Positions 43,663 to 51,941 of a stretch of 64,000 nt of DNA are shown in pieces. Below the pieces are notes generated by a model. That model was not told the origin of the DNA and did not search any database. It worked only from the letters and a program-made list of their open reading frames with translations. Position numbers and translations under genes: made by a program. Positions within the stretch are counted from its first letter, which is position 1; each line of letters begins with the position of its first letter. Source of the DNA: DAOULY01 sp034414595. GTDB taxonomy: Bacteria; Chloroflexota; Dehalococcoidia; SZUA-161; JAUWZY01. The stretch lies in the NCBI GenBank assembly GCA_034414595.1, contig DAOULY010000017.1, positions 62,001 to 126,000 on the forward strand. The letters run 5' to 3'.

Positions 43663-44591
43663 GAACCGCCTTCGTTCGCAGTCTGATAGATTCGGCGAGA
43701 ACCAATGAGCGCATCTTCCTGCTGGTGGGGGACGTGGGCTATTCCTTGGTCGAGCCTTTTGCCCAGGAGTTCCCTGACCGCTTCATCAATATAGGCATCG
43801 CTGAGCAGAACATGATCGGCATTGCAGCAGGCCTGGCACTGTGCGGCAAGACCGTGTTTGCTTATTCCCTGGCTAACTTCCCCACGCTGCGCTGCGTGGA
43901 ACAGATACGCAATGACGTTTGCTATCACAATGCCGACGTCAAGGTCGTGGCTTCAGGAGGTGGGCTCTCTTATGGGGCGCTGGGGGCGACGCACCACGTT
44001 ACTGAGGACGTAGGCATCATGCGGGCACTGCCCAACATGACCATCATTGCCCCGGGCGATCCCGTGGAGGCAGCACTGGCCACACAGGCCCTCGCTGAGT
44101 GGCCTGGTCCAGGCTATTTGCGCTTGGTCAAGACTGGCGATCCTCTTATCCATCAAGAAGTTCCCCAGTTTCAAATTGGCAAGGCGATCACGATGCGGGA
44201 TGGTGGCGATGTGACCCTGATCGCCAGCGGCGGAATATTGCTGAATGCTGTAGAGGCAGCAGAGCAACTGGCTCAGCAGGGCATTCAATCTCGTGTGCTC
44301 AGCATGCATACTCTCAAACCATTGGATACCGATGCCGTGTTGAAGGCAGCGAGGGAAACCAGGGCTGTTGTTACCATTGAGGAGCATAACATCATTGGCG
44401 GATTGGGGAGTGCGGTCAGTGAGTTTCTTGCTGAGTGGGACGGGCCACAGATCCGTTTTAGACGAATGGGGCTCAATGACACATTCTGTTCCCAGGTCGG
44501 CAGCCAGGCATGCTTGCAAAAAGCCTACTCCTTATCAGTTGAGAGCATTGTCCAGGTTGTGTCATCGCTGGTAGGAGTGCGGCAGAGGTGA
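43659..44591 (+). CDS. Transketolase, C-terminal (pyrimidine-binding) half, pair 1
   Basis: The 310-residue partner half, with NIGIAEQNMIGIAAGLAL (family G-I-x-E-Q-x-x-x-x-x-A-A-G-x-A), the central YGALGATHHVTEDVGIMRALPN and the C-terminal VVTIEEHNIIGGLGSAV domain. GTG at 43659 overlaps the N-half stop, consistent with one heteromeric enzyme. It is distinct from the second pair at 59.4-61.2 kb, so the locus holds two transketolases. Confidence 0.87.
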   Translation: MRTAFVRSLIDSARTNERIFLLVGDVGYSLVEPFAQEFPDRFINIGIAEQNMIGIAAGLALCGKTVFAYSLANFPTLRCVEQIRNDVCYHNADVKVVASGGGLSYGALGATHHVTEDVGIMRALPNMTIIAPGDPVEAALATQALAEWPGPGYLRLVKTGDPLIHQEVPQFQIGKAITMRDGGDVTLIASGGILLNAVEAAEQLAQQGIQSRVLSMHTLKPLDTDAVLKAARETRAVVTIEEHNIIGGLGSAVSEFLAEWDGPQIRFRRMGLNDTFCSQVGSQACLQKAYSLSVESIVQVVSSLVGVRQR

Positions 44592-44619
44592 CGGTTCGCC
44601 ATGTCAAGGGGAGAAGGCA

Positions 44620-45732
44620 ATGACTTATAAGGTTCCATTCGTTGACTTTCCCACCCAGTATCGCCGGTTGGAGGGCGAGATTCTGGTGGCTGTCAAAGAG
44701 GTACTGGGCAAAGGGGATTACATACTTCGTGACCAGGTGCAACAATTCGAGAGCGGCGTTGCTTCTTTCCTGGGTGTGGACTACGCTGTCGGGGTCAACA
44801 GTGGCACCGACGCTCTGTATCTCTCATTGCGCGTCGCTGGAGTGGGCCCGGGGGACGAGGTGATCACAGTAGCCCATACTTATGTGGCCTCGATAGCGGT
44901 GATAGTCCACTGCGGGGCGACCCCGGTTCTGATCGATGTGGGAGAGGACTTCAACATGGATGTGGACCAGCTGGAGCAGGCCATCTCTCCCAGGAGCAAA
45001 GCCATTTTGCCTGTGCACTTGAATGGCCGTCTCTGCAATATGGAAAGAGTGATGGGTATCGCATCGAGGTACAATCTGATGGTGATTGAGGATGCTGCCC
45101 AGGCTCTGGGGGCTACCTTCGATGGCAAGAAAGCTGGCTCGTTTGGTCTGGCTGGATGTTTCAGTTTTTACCCAGCGAAGCTCCTGGGTGCTGCCGGGGA
45201 TGCCGGGCTGGTCGCTACCAATGATAAAGAACTGGATAAGAATGTACGCCTATTCCGCGACCATGGTCGAAGGACAAAGGACGAGTTTGACTGTTTTGGT
45301 TTCAACAGCCGTCTGGATAATCTTCAGGCGGCTATCCTCAATGTCAAGTTCCGCTATCTGCCCCAGTGGATTGAGAGGCGACGGGAATTGGCCGGCATGT
45401 ATCATCACGGCCTATCGGACCTGCCCTATCTCAAGCTGCCACCGCTGCCACAGTCACAGGGGCGTTACTTTGATGTCTGCCAGAACTACGTGATACGAGC
45501 CCAGCAGCGGGATGGATTGGTGGAATACCTGAGAGAATGTGGTGTTGAGATCTTAGTCTCAAACCCGATACCGGTGCATCATCAGAAAGCTCTGGGCTTG
45601 AGCCACTTTCACCTGCCATTAACTGAGCAGTTGGCGGAAGAAGTTGTTTCCCTGCCGATGAATGCTGAGCTGAGCAATGAGCAGGTGCAGTTCGTGATAG
45701 ACTCGGTGCGTAAGTTCTACAAGGGGTCTTGA
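44620..45732 (+). CDS. DegT/DnrJ/EryC1/StrS pyridoxal-phosphate aminotransferase
   Basis: Adds an amino group to a keto-sugar nucleotide, usually from glutamate. The 370-residue protein has VPFVDFPTQYRRLE, GVNSGTDALYLSL (phosphate-binding loop), IEDAAQALGATFDG and the Schiff-base Lys in FYPAKLLGAAGDAG, in family order. It is closest by eye to the DesV/FdtB-like 3-amino branch rather than LegC (inference). It follows the transketolase pair by 28 bases. The exact product depends on which dehydratase it receives its substrate from. Confidence 0.88.
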   Translation: MTYKVPFVDFPTQYRRLEGEILVAVKEVLGKGDYILRDQVQQFESGVASFLGVDYAVGVNSGTDALYLSLRVAGVGPGDEVITVAHTYVASIAVIVHCGATPVLIDVGEDFNMDVDQLEQAISPRSKAILPVHLNGRLCNMERVMGIASRYNLMVIEDAAQALGATFDGKKAGSFGLAGCFSFYPAKLLGAAGDAGLVATNDKELDKNVRLFRDHGRRTKDEFDCFGFNSRLDNLQAAILNVKFRYLPQWIERRRELAGMYHHGLSDLPYLKLPPLPQSQGRYFDVCQNYVIRAQQRDGLVEYLRECGVEILVSNPIPVHHQKALGLSHFHLPLTEQLAEEVVSLPMNAELSNEQVQFVIDSVRKFYKGS

Positions 45733-45773
45733 ATTCACATAATGCTGAGAAGAGGCGATGATAACCTACTAGC

Positions 45774-46586
45774 ATGAGGAGACGATTCAAGCACCTTTTA
45801 CAGCGATGGCCGGCACTCTATCATTTGGTGGTGCATGCGGTTTATGTGTTGAAGTTCCGCTACTGGATGGAGCTCCTATTCGGCACGAGAGTGAGAGAGA
45901 AAGGATGGGCTACCCGACATCTCCACAAGGGCAATGACTGGAACAGTAGGCGACATTCTGGCGAGAATGACGAGTGGGTTCTGGGCTATTGGGATTCACG
46001 AGAGCATAGCCATCGCTCTTTTTTGCTGGAACGGATATCTGCCTTCTCACCAATCTCCGGCATCCTGGAAATTGGCTGTAACTGCGGGCCAAACTTATAT
46101 TTAATCGCTAAGAAGTTTCCCGAGACAGAGGCTAGAGGGATCGATATCAACCCCAGGGCTGTTGAAAAGGGTAACGAAATTTTCGCTTCAGAAGGTATGT
46201 CAAACGTCACATTAGCACTGGGCAGGGCGGATGAGCTTGGACAGTTCGGTGATAGGAGCTTCGATATCGTATTGACCGACGCCGTTTTGATGTACATTGG
46301 CCCAGATAAAATCAAGGAAGTCGTTCAGGGTATGATTCGTGTTGCCCGTAGGGCATTGATCTTGGTGGAGTGGCACTGCTTTGAGCCTCGAGGGAAAGAT
46401 CCTGCTGGTCTGGGAGTTCGAAGCTGGGGCTCCTGGAAAAGGGACTATGTGGCTCTGTTGAAACAATTCATCCCCGAAGCGCAGATACGTGTCACAAAGA
46501 TCACGGAGGATATCTGGCCCGATGAGAGGTGGAGCGAATTTGGAGCGGTCATCGAAGCTGTACTGGATGAGACGACTGAACCCTAA
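45774..46586 (+). CDS. Class I SAM-dependent methyltransferase
   Basis: A 270-residue protein with motif I GILEIGCNCGPNLYLIAKKF, the acidic turn GIDINPRAVEKG and the motif FDIVLTDAVLMYIG. The N-terminus has an amphipathic hydrophobic stretch (LYHLVVHAVYVLKF) that could rest on the membrane. It probably methylates a sugar of the glycan. Its ribosome site is weak, so the start is less sure. Confidence 0.8.
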   Translation: MRRRFKHLLQRWPALYHLVVHAVYVLKFRYWMELLFGTRVREKGWATRHLHKGNDWNSRRHSGENDEWVLGYWDSREHSHRSFLLERISAFSPISGILEIGCNCGPNLYLIAKKFPETEARGIDINPRAVEKGNEIFASEGMSNVTLALGRADELGQFGDRSFDIVLTDAVLMYIGPDKIKEVVQGMIRVARRALILVEWHCFEPRGKDPAGLGVRSWGSWKRDYVALLKQFIPEAQIRVTKITEDIWPDERWSEFGAVIEAVLDETTEP

Positions 46587-46612
46587 CACTGAAGAAAGGG
46601 TACAGAAGGAAG

Positions 46613-47320
46613 ATGCGTAGCCAGAGTAGCTTGATTGTCACTACAAGTTGGGATGATGGTAGTATTTTTGACCTAAAGATTGCCGAACTCCTAAGTAAAT
46701 ATGGAATCAAAGGGACCTTTTATGTACCAAAATCTCTGTTTGCTCACCCCCTTAGCGCGAGCGATATCAGGGAAATAGACGAACATTTCGAGGTTGGGTC
46801 TCACACGCTAAATCACGTAAATCTAACCAAGGTTTCTACATCGGAGGCTAAGAAGGAAATCGAAGAGGGAAAAGCATACTTGGAGGATTTGCTGGGACAT
46901 AATGTGTGCATGTTCGCTTACCCTGACGGGGGATATAATGAAAATATCAAGAAAATGGTGAGAGATTCTGGCTTCGTGGCTGCCAGAACCGCTAAGGCCG
47001 GAGATTTCAATCTACCCGTTGACCACTACGAATGGCAAATCACCTTGCTTACTTCTGACGGGTCTCCGCTTGGGAGTCTCAAAACCTGCCTAAGGAACCG
47101 TCTTTCACCCAAAGCACTACTGGAATGGGGGACACGGGCCAAATTGGTATTTGATAGAGCCTTAGCACTCGGTGGTATCTACCACATCTACGGACATTCG
47201 CTGGAGCTTGAGATAAATCTGGAGTGGGATAAATTGGAGGGCGTTTTGGATTATATATCGGGTAGGGAAGGCGTGCAATATATGAGCAATGGAGAGATTT
47301 TTCAGCATTCATCTGGGTAG
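46613..47320 (+). CDS. Polysaccharide deacetylase (NodB homology domain)
   Basis: A 235-residue deacetylase with Asp14-Asp15 in TTSWDDGS and the metal pair His64/His68 in VGSHTLNHVN, plus FAYPDGGY. These are the essential NodB motifs 1-3. No signal peptide is visible. It is shorter than, and only distantly like, the deacetylase at 32589. It should remove an acetyl group from the precursor or from an amino-sugar residue. Confidence 0.85.
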   Translation: MRSQSSLIVTTSWDDGSIFDLKIAELLSKYGIKGTFYVPKSLFAHPLSASDIREIDEHFEVGSHTLNHVNLTKVSTSEAKKEIEEGKAYLEDLLGHNVCMFAYPDGGYNENIKKMVRDSGFVAARTAKAGDFNLPVDHYEWQITLLTSDGSPLGSLKTCLRNRLSPKALLEWGTRAKLVFDRALALGGIYHIYGHSLELEINLEWDKLEGVLDYISGREGVQYMSNGEIFQHSSG

Positions 47321-47343
47321 CGCACTCATGTGGAGATTGGCAT

Positions 47344-48423
47344 ATGGAGCGGGTATGGGCAGCAAGGGAATATAGAGAGGGGGATGAAGAAGGTGTATTT
47401 GAATTGGATAAAGCTGTACATCCATCATCAGCGCAGAATAAACAGCGGTGGATGGGGTGGTGGCAATGGATGTATAAACAAAACCCCGCTGGTGCTGCCC
47501 GGATATGGCTTGCAGAGCATGAAGGCAGAGTAGTTGGGCAATCTGCCGTAATACCGGTAGCGATGAAAGTTGGCTCTGAAATTGTCACTGGTTTTCAAGC
47601 AATGCATACAATGACTCATCCTGAGTACAGGCGTCAAGGGATATATGAAACCATTGCCAAAAAGACATATGCTGAAGCTGCGAAAAAAGGTATGCACATC
47701 GGTTATAGATTCCCGAACGAAAACTCACATCCGATAGCCATAAACAAGCTAAATTGGTTTGATGTTGCTACCATGCAAATCGTATTCAAGCCCCTTAATT
47801 GGGGAAATGCCTTAAAACTCCGCATCAACAATAGATTTCTATTGGGACTTTGCACAGTGGGCGGTAATATGTTGGATAAAATGTTTTATCGAGCTAAAGA
47901 AGTGCCCTTTGTGGAGGGCTTGACAATTACTCGGGTTTCGTCCTTTGACGAGCGTATTAGTGAGTTTTGTTCCACAGTATCTAACCAGTACCCTATAATG
48001 GTGATGCGAAGTGTGGATTACCTTAACTGGAGGTATATTACTGTTCCGGATGTAGAATATTCTATATACATTGCCGAATTAGCGGGGGAAATTCACGGCT
48101 ACTTGGTTCTGCGTTGCATACAAAAGGGGCAGGCGAGAGTGGGCGCCATATGTGATATCTTTGCTCAATCGGAGCAGATAGCTCAATGCTTGATTTCAGA
48201 AGCTATTGGGCATTTTGAGCGGGAAGAAGTAGACCTCGTCTATTGTGAGATGATAAAGAATAAAATATTGCATAATGCTTTTAAAAGAAGCGGGTTTGTA
48301 TCTGTACCCTTCATAAGAGGTATGCGACTTTGTGCTTACTCAAGCTCGCCTGATATTCCGAAAGAGTTCCTGCAGGATTCCCAGAACTGGCTAATTCAGA
48401 TAGGAGACTCAGATTCTGTCTAA
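47344..48423 (+). CDS. GNAT-fold acyltransferase (two-domain)
   Basis: A 359-residue protein. The first half has the acetyl-CoA-binding MTHPEYRRQGIYETIAKKT (R/Q-x-x-G-x-G/A-like) after a VVGQSAVIPV strand. The second half looks like a second GNAT lobe (HGYLVLRCIQ, ALRR-type helix missing, NAFKRSGF near the end). It could acylate a sugar amine in the glycan, in keeping with the deacetylase before it. ATG at 47344 follows GTGGAG. Confidence 0.72.
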   Translation: MERVWAAREYREGDEEGVFELDKAVHPSSAQNKQRWMGWWQWMYKQNPAGAARIWLAEHEGRVVGQSAVIPVAMKVGSEIVTGFQAMHTMTHPEYRRQGIYETIAKKTYAEAAKKGMHIGYRFPNENSHPIAINKLNWFDVATMQIVFKPLNWGNALKLRINNRFLLGLCTVGGNMLDKMFYRAKEVPFVEGLTITRVSSFDERISEFCSTVSNQYPIMVMRSVDYLNWRYITVPDVEYSIYIAELAGEIHGYLVLRCIQKGQARVGAICDIFAQSEQIAQCLISEAIGHFEREEVDLVYCEMIKNKILHNAFKRSGFVSVPFIRGMRLCAYSSSPDIPKEFLQDSQNWLIQIGDSDSV

Positions 48424-48517
48424 TGTGCCTTGTCCTGCTTGATAAAAGCAGGCTTGAAGTGTGGAATCAGAAAATGTCCTCAAAGTGTTGCGATTCATCG
48501 TTGCTATTAGCTAAGCC

Positions 48518-48772
48518 ATGAGCAAACTCAGTTATCTAAGTCTGTGGTCACGAGATCACCCTGACGTCATTGCCGCCATAGTTGGGCTTCTGCTCGGTAC
48601 CGTGATTTCCTTCTTGAATTTCATCTACTCCAATGCCTATTTGATTGCTATGGGGCCGCTGCTGGCAGGCGCCTGCCTTCTCTATCTGGTATTTCGTCGC
48701 AAGTGGCTCACTGTGCGGCGTGATACCGAGGTTAATAGAAGACTTTTTCTTGTATCACGCTATACAGATTAG
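48518..48772 (+). pseudogene. Truncated copy of the membrane protein gene at 34707
   Basis: Encodes 84 residues whose first 80 closely resemble the start of the 625-residue membrane protein (VIAAIVGLLLGTVISFLNFI against VIAAIAGLLLGIVISCLNFI, then SNAYLIA-MGPLLAG-ACLLYLVF-RRKWL). After NRRLFLV the sequence diverges and ends in a stop at 48770, 11 bases before the next gene. The shared 15 bases before the start (GCTAAGC) show that the upstream junction was copied too. Confidence 0.8.
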
Positions 48773-48783
48773 TGGAGAGACAA

Positions 48784-50067
48784 TTGGCGAAAGTCCTGTT
48801 TGTGCCTGCTAATGGCCGGGAAGTTACCCAGTCTGCTCTGGTCAAACCTGAGTTGGAAAGGCTCGGTGCCGAAGTTATTGCCATCGCCCTGGATGGCAAT
48901 ATGGAGGCCCAGCTGGAGCGAGATGGCTTTCGCTTCAAGCGACTGGGAGACTACAAGACTATGAATATGGTAGATGTCATTGATCAGGAAAACCCTGACC
49001 TGGTGCAAGCCAGCTTTGCTGGTGTCTTGCCCGATGTCTACGCACTGGCAGTAGCCGCCAGCTACAGAGGTATTCCCTATCTACAGATATTCGACGGCGT
49101 CGTATTTGACCCCCAGGAAAGGATGAAGAAGGTTTCCTTCTTTCGGGGGTCGTTGCTGATACTCATGAGGCGGATTTTTCATATCCTGACCCAAGGGGCA
49201 AGCCTGCGACGGGTGCTGTGCCTGCTGCGAACGCTTAAGGCCACCAACACTCCAATGCAATTCCTGAAGGAACTACCGGGAGAGATGTTGAGGTTCGCTT
49301 TACCCGCTTACCGCTCTCGGGCCTATAGAAACGGGATGCTCATGGGTGTCCCCGGTCAGTATGCCAAAGATGTTTTCATTGCCATGGGATATCCTCCCGA
49401 AAGTGTGTTCATGGTCGGTCAACCGAGGTTGGATCCAATATTAAACAGACGCTTTGACAACCAAAGCGTCTTGTCTGGACTGGGTGTGATAGGCGATAGA
49501 AGTGTAGCCGTTTTAGCAACTTCGCCGCTCTACCTTTTCTGGAACAGAGAAGATCGAAAAGCGTTTCTCAGGGCCGTAGTTCGCGCTATCGAGGATTTCC
49601 CAGAGGAGCAGCTGGTTATCAAACTGCACCCAGACGAGCGCATTGAGCATTACCAGCGTATGCTACGGGAGGGCGGTTTTGACAACGTTATCCTCACACG
49701 GGATGTCGACCTGTATGAACTTCTTCATGCCTGCAACCTTTTGATGACCACTCATTCCACAGTTGCCTTGGAGGCCATGCTCTTCGAGAAGCCAGTCATC
49801 TGTATCGATTTTACCGGTCGGGTCGCCATATCCCACTATACCAGGGACTGCGCCGCTATAGGCATCCAGCGGGAAGAAGACCTGGTTCCAGCTATACGTA
49901 AAGCCTTGTATGACCCTCAAACCAGGGGAGAGCTGGAGCAAGGCAGGAAGAGGTTCCTCAGCAAGCACATCTACAAACCTGATGGGCAAACATCGAGAAG
50001 GGTCGCCGAGTTGATTCTGCAGCTGGCGCAGGATTACAAGACGGGAAGCACTCAATCTGAACGCTAA
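48784..50067 (+). CDS. GT-B glycosyltransferase/glycerophosphotransferase-like protein
   Basis: A 427-residue GT-B-fold protein. The C-terminal half has QLVIKLHPDERIEHY and LLMTTHSTVALEAMLFEKPVI. These are the K-L-H-P and T-x-x-S-T-x-x-x-E-A motifs of the CDP-glycerol glycerophosphotransferase and capsule-polymer transferase group. TTG at 48784 follows GGAGAG at five bases; GTG at 48772 is an alternative. It could add a glycerol-phosphate or a sugar to the glycan. It may have lost its original first gene, as it begins directly behind the truncated membrane-protein copy. Confidence 0.78.
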   Translation: MAKVLFVPANGREVTQSALVKPELERLGAEVIAIALDGNMEAQLERDGFRFKRLGDYKTMNMVDVIDQENPDLVQASFAGVLPDVYALAVAASYRGIPYLQIFDGVVFDPQERMKKVSFFRGSLLILMRRIFHILTQGASLRRVLCLLRTLKATNTPMQFLKELPGEMLRFALPAYRSRAYRNGMLMGVPGQYAKDVFIAMGYPPESVFMVGQPRLDPILNRRFDNQSVLSGLGVIGDRSVAVLATSPLYLFWNREDRKAFLRAVVRAIEDFPEEQLVIKLHPDERIEHYQRMLREGGFDNVILTRDVDLYELLHACNLLMTTHSTVALEAMLFEKPVICIDFTGRVAISHYTRDCAAIGIQREEDLVPAIRKALYDPQTRGELEQGRKRFLSKHIYKPDGQTSRRVAELILQLAQDYKTGSTQSER

Positions 50068-50422
50068 GGCGAGGATTGGAGATTGTATAAGTCTGTCTCT
50101 GTATCGGCGAATACTCTGGTAGCGGGGAGTATCGCCCATGATGCTCCCTTAGTAAGGTATGAATACACCCCAAATACGAGCCAAACGTTCGATGTTGCCG
50201 AGTTCAATCTGAATTGAACGGCAGGTGGCCAACATAGTTCTGTTGAGGGATTGTGACAGTTGCGGTAAAGGCATAAAATGTTTAATATAGGTTTTATAGA
50301 TAGGAGCTTCAATTAACATAGAGTGCATGATAAGAATGGATAGAGAATATACCAGTCCCGCCGGCGCTGTCAGTTGAGGGAAAGAGTTCCTATCCAGTAG
50401 ACTATATGGAGGCGACAATCCA
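50068..50422 (+). other. Gap with one small open frame (50083-50217)
   Basis: This 355-base stretch has no firm gene. A TTG-initiated frame (50083-50217) would encode 44 residues ending TFDVAEFNLN; it looks protein-like but has no recognised family and only GAGG upstream. It might be the tail of a lost gene. No promoter or terminator is clear. The next gene's ribosome site GGAGG lies at its end (50408-50412). Confidence 0.3.
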
Positions 50423-51892
50423 GTGAGTGCTGTGAGGGTTACGTTAGTCAGGCCACCTCATTCCGGTGTTTACGGGGTATATAAGCCGGTGACAAAAAGG
50501 GGTGATGTAGTTGGGATTCCCAAGGACCGGGAGATTAAACCACCTCTTGGGCTACTATATCTGGCAGGAGCACTGGAATCCATCGGCATCGACGTTACCA
50601 TAGTCGATGCCGAGCCAGACGTGCTTACTAATGAACAGATTATGGAGAGGATAGTAGCCTCCGAGCCCCATTTTGTTGGCGTAACCTCCACTACTCCTGA
50701 GTTCCATTTAGCCACAGATATAATTAGACGGGTGAAGAGACACGATCCCGGCATAATCACCATGATGGGAGGTTCTCACGTCTCTGCGATTCCGGAGGAG
50801 ACATTACAAGATTGCCCTGATATCGATTATGTGGTAGTAGGGGAAGGAGAGGAAAGCATTAAGAGGATCGTTAGCGAAAAACCCGAAGAAAGGATTATAG
50901 TTTCGGATGTTATAGAAGACCTGGACAAGTTACCATTGCCGGCGCGACATCTGGTAGATTATGGGCGTTACCGCAGTCCCGAGCCTGGTAGGGGGCTGAT
51001 CAAGACAGATGCCATAGAGACCTCTCGAGGTTGCCCGTTCCGTTGTGCCTTCTGCTACCATATGCATGCCAAGGTTAGATTCAGGGATGTAATCAAAGTC
51101 GTTGACGAGATAGAGGAATCACACAAGAAGACGGGGGCGATACTGTTCAATTTCTTCGATGACACCTTTACCTTGAAAAAGGACAGGGCAATTGCCATTT
51201 GTGATGAGATCATAAAAAGGGATTTGGGGTTGACGTTTTATTGTTTTACCCGGGCTGATACCTTGAGCAAGGAACTCCTGGAGAAAATGACACAGGCCGG
51301 GTTTGTCAGAATAACCACTGGCATCGAGTCTGGCAATCAGAAAATGTTGGATAGATTTAACAAGGGAACTAAGCTCGAGCAATATGAGCGCGTCTACCAG
51401 TGGATGGTGGAATTGGGCCTGGAGACCAGAGGCAGCTTTATCATAGGAGGCCCTCACGAAACGCCTGAGACTATAGGGGATTCCATAAGATTCGCCAAGA
51501 GCCTGCCACTATATAGGATTGGTGTAAATATCTTGACACCATATCCAGGTACCGAGATGTACCGGATAGCGGTGGACGAAGGTAATGGTCTGCGCTTGGT
51601 CTGCAAAGATTGGAAAGACTTTCGCAGATGGGGGACGAGCGTTGTGGAAACAGATGCTCTATCAGCAGCAGACTTGGAGTACTATCAAAAGAAGTTCTTG
51701 AGAGAGTTCTACGCCAGTCGCAAGGTGCTCTTTTATCACCTTAAACAGTTCCTAAAGGGCAACCATTCCTATTTCTTCTTCAGGCCTGTTCTCTTTGCCA
51801 TCAAGGATCGGGTTGTGTCCGTCTTCGTTGAGCGCTTCAAACCGCATAAGCTTACGCCTCCTTCCAAGGAGACGAAATCGCAGACCGCATGA
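50423..51892 (+). CDS. B12-binding-domain radical SAM protein
   Basis: A 489-residue enzyme with a B12-binding domain (about 1-150; GGSHVSAIPEE and VVVGEGE segments) and a radical SAM core. The cluster motif is C-x3-C-x2-C in RGCPFRCAFCYH and is followed by the DDTFTLKKDRA and GIESGNQKMLDRFNKG segments usual for the family. The C-terminal 80 residues are Lys-rich and unlike the core. GTG at 50423 follows GGAGG at ten bases. Cobalamin radical SAM enzymes methylate or rearrange unreactive carbons, here maybe a sugar or lipid. Confidence 0.85.
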   Translation: MSAVRVTLVRPPHSGVYGVYKPVTKRGDVVGIPKDREIKPPLGLLYLAGALESIGIDVTIVDAEPDVLTNEQIMERIVASEPHFVGVTSTTPEFHLATDIIRRVKRHDPGIITMMGGSHVSAIPEETLQDCPDIDYVVVGEGEESIKRIVSEKPEERIIVSDVIEDLDKLPLPARHLVDYGRYRSPEPGRGLIKTDAIETSRGCPFRCAFCYHMHAKVRFRDVIKVVDEIEESHKKTGAILFNFFDDTFTLKKDRAIAICDEIIKRDLGLTFYCFTRADTLSKELLEKMTQAGFVRITTGIESGNQKMLDRFNKGTKLEQYERVYQWMVELGLETRGSFIIGGPHETPETIGDSIRFAKSLPLYRIGVNILTPYPGTEMYRIAVDEGNGLRLVCKDWKDFRRWGTSVVETDALSAADLEYYQKKFLREFYASRKVLFYHLKQFLKGNHSYFFFRPVLFAIKDRVVSVFVERFKPHKLTPPSKETKSQTA

Positions 51893-51941
51893 CCAGCACT
51901 GGCAAGAGTAGGGGGAGGTCAAACAGGGGTAGGTGGTTGAT

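Noticed and set aside
48434..48452. Hairpin CCTGCTT/AAGCAGG after the GNAT gene as a terminator
   Set aside because: The 7-bp stem with a five-base loop has no T run after it and lies within closely packed same-direction genes.
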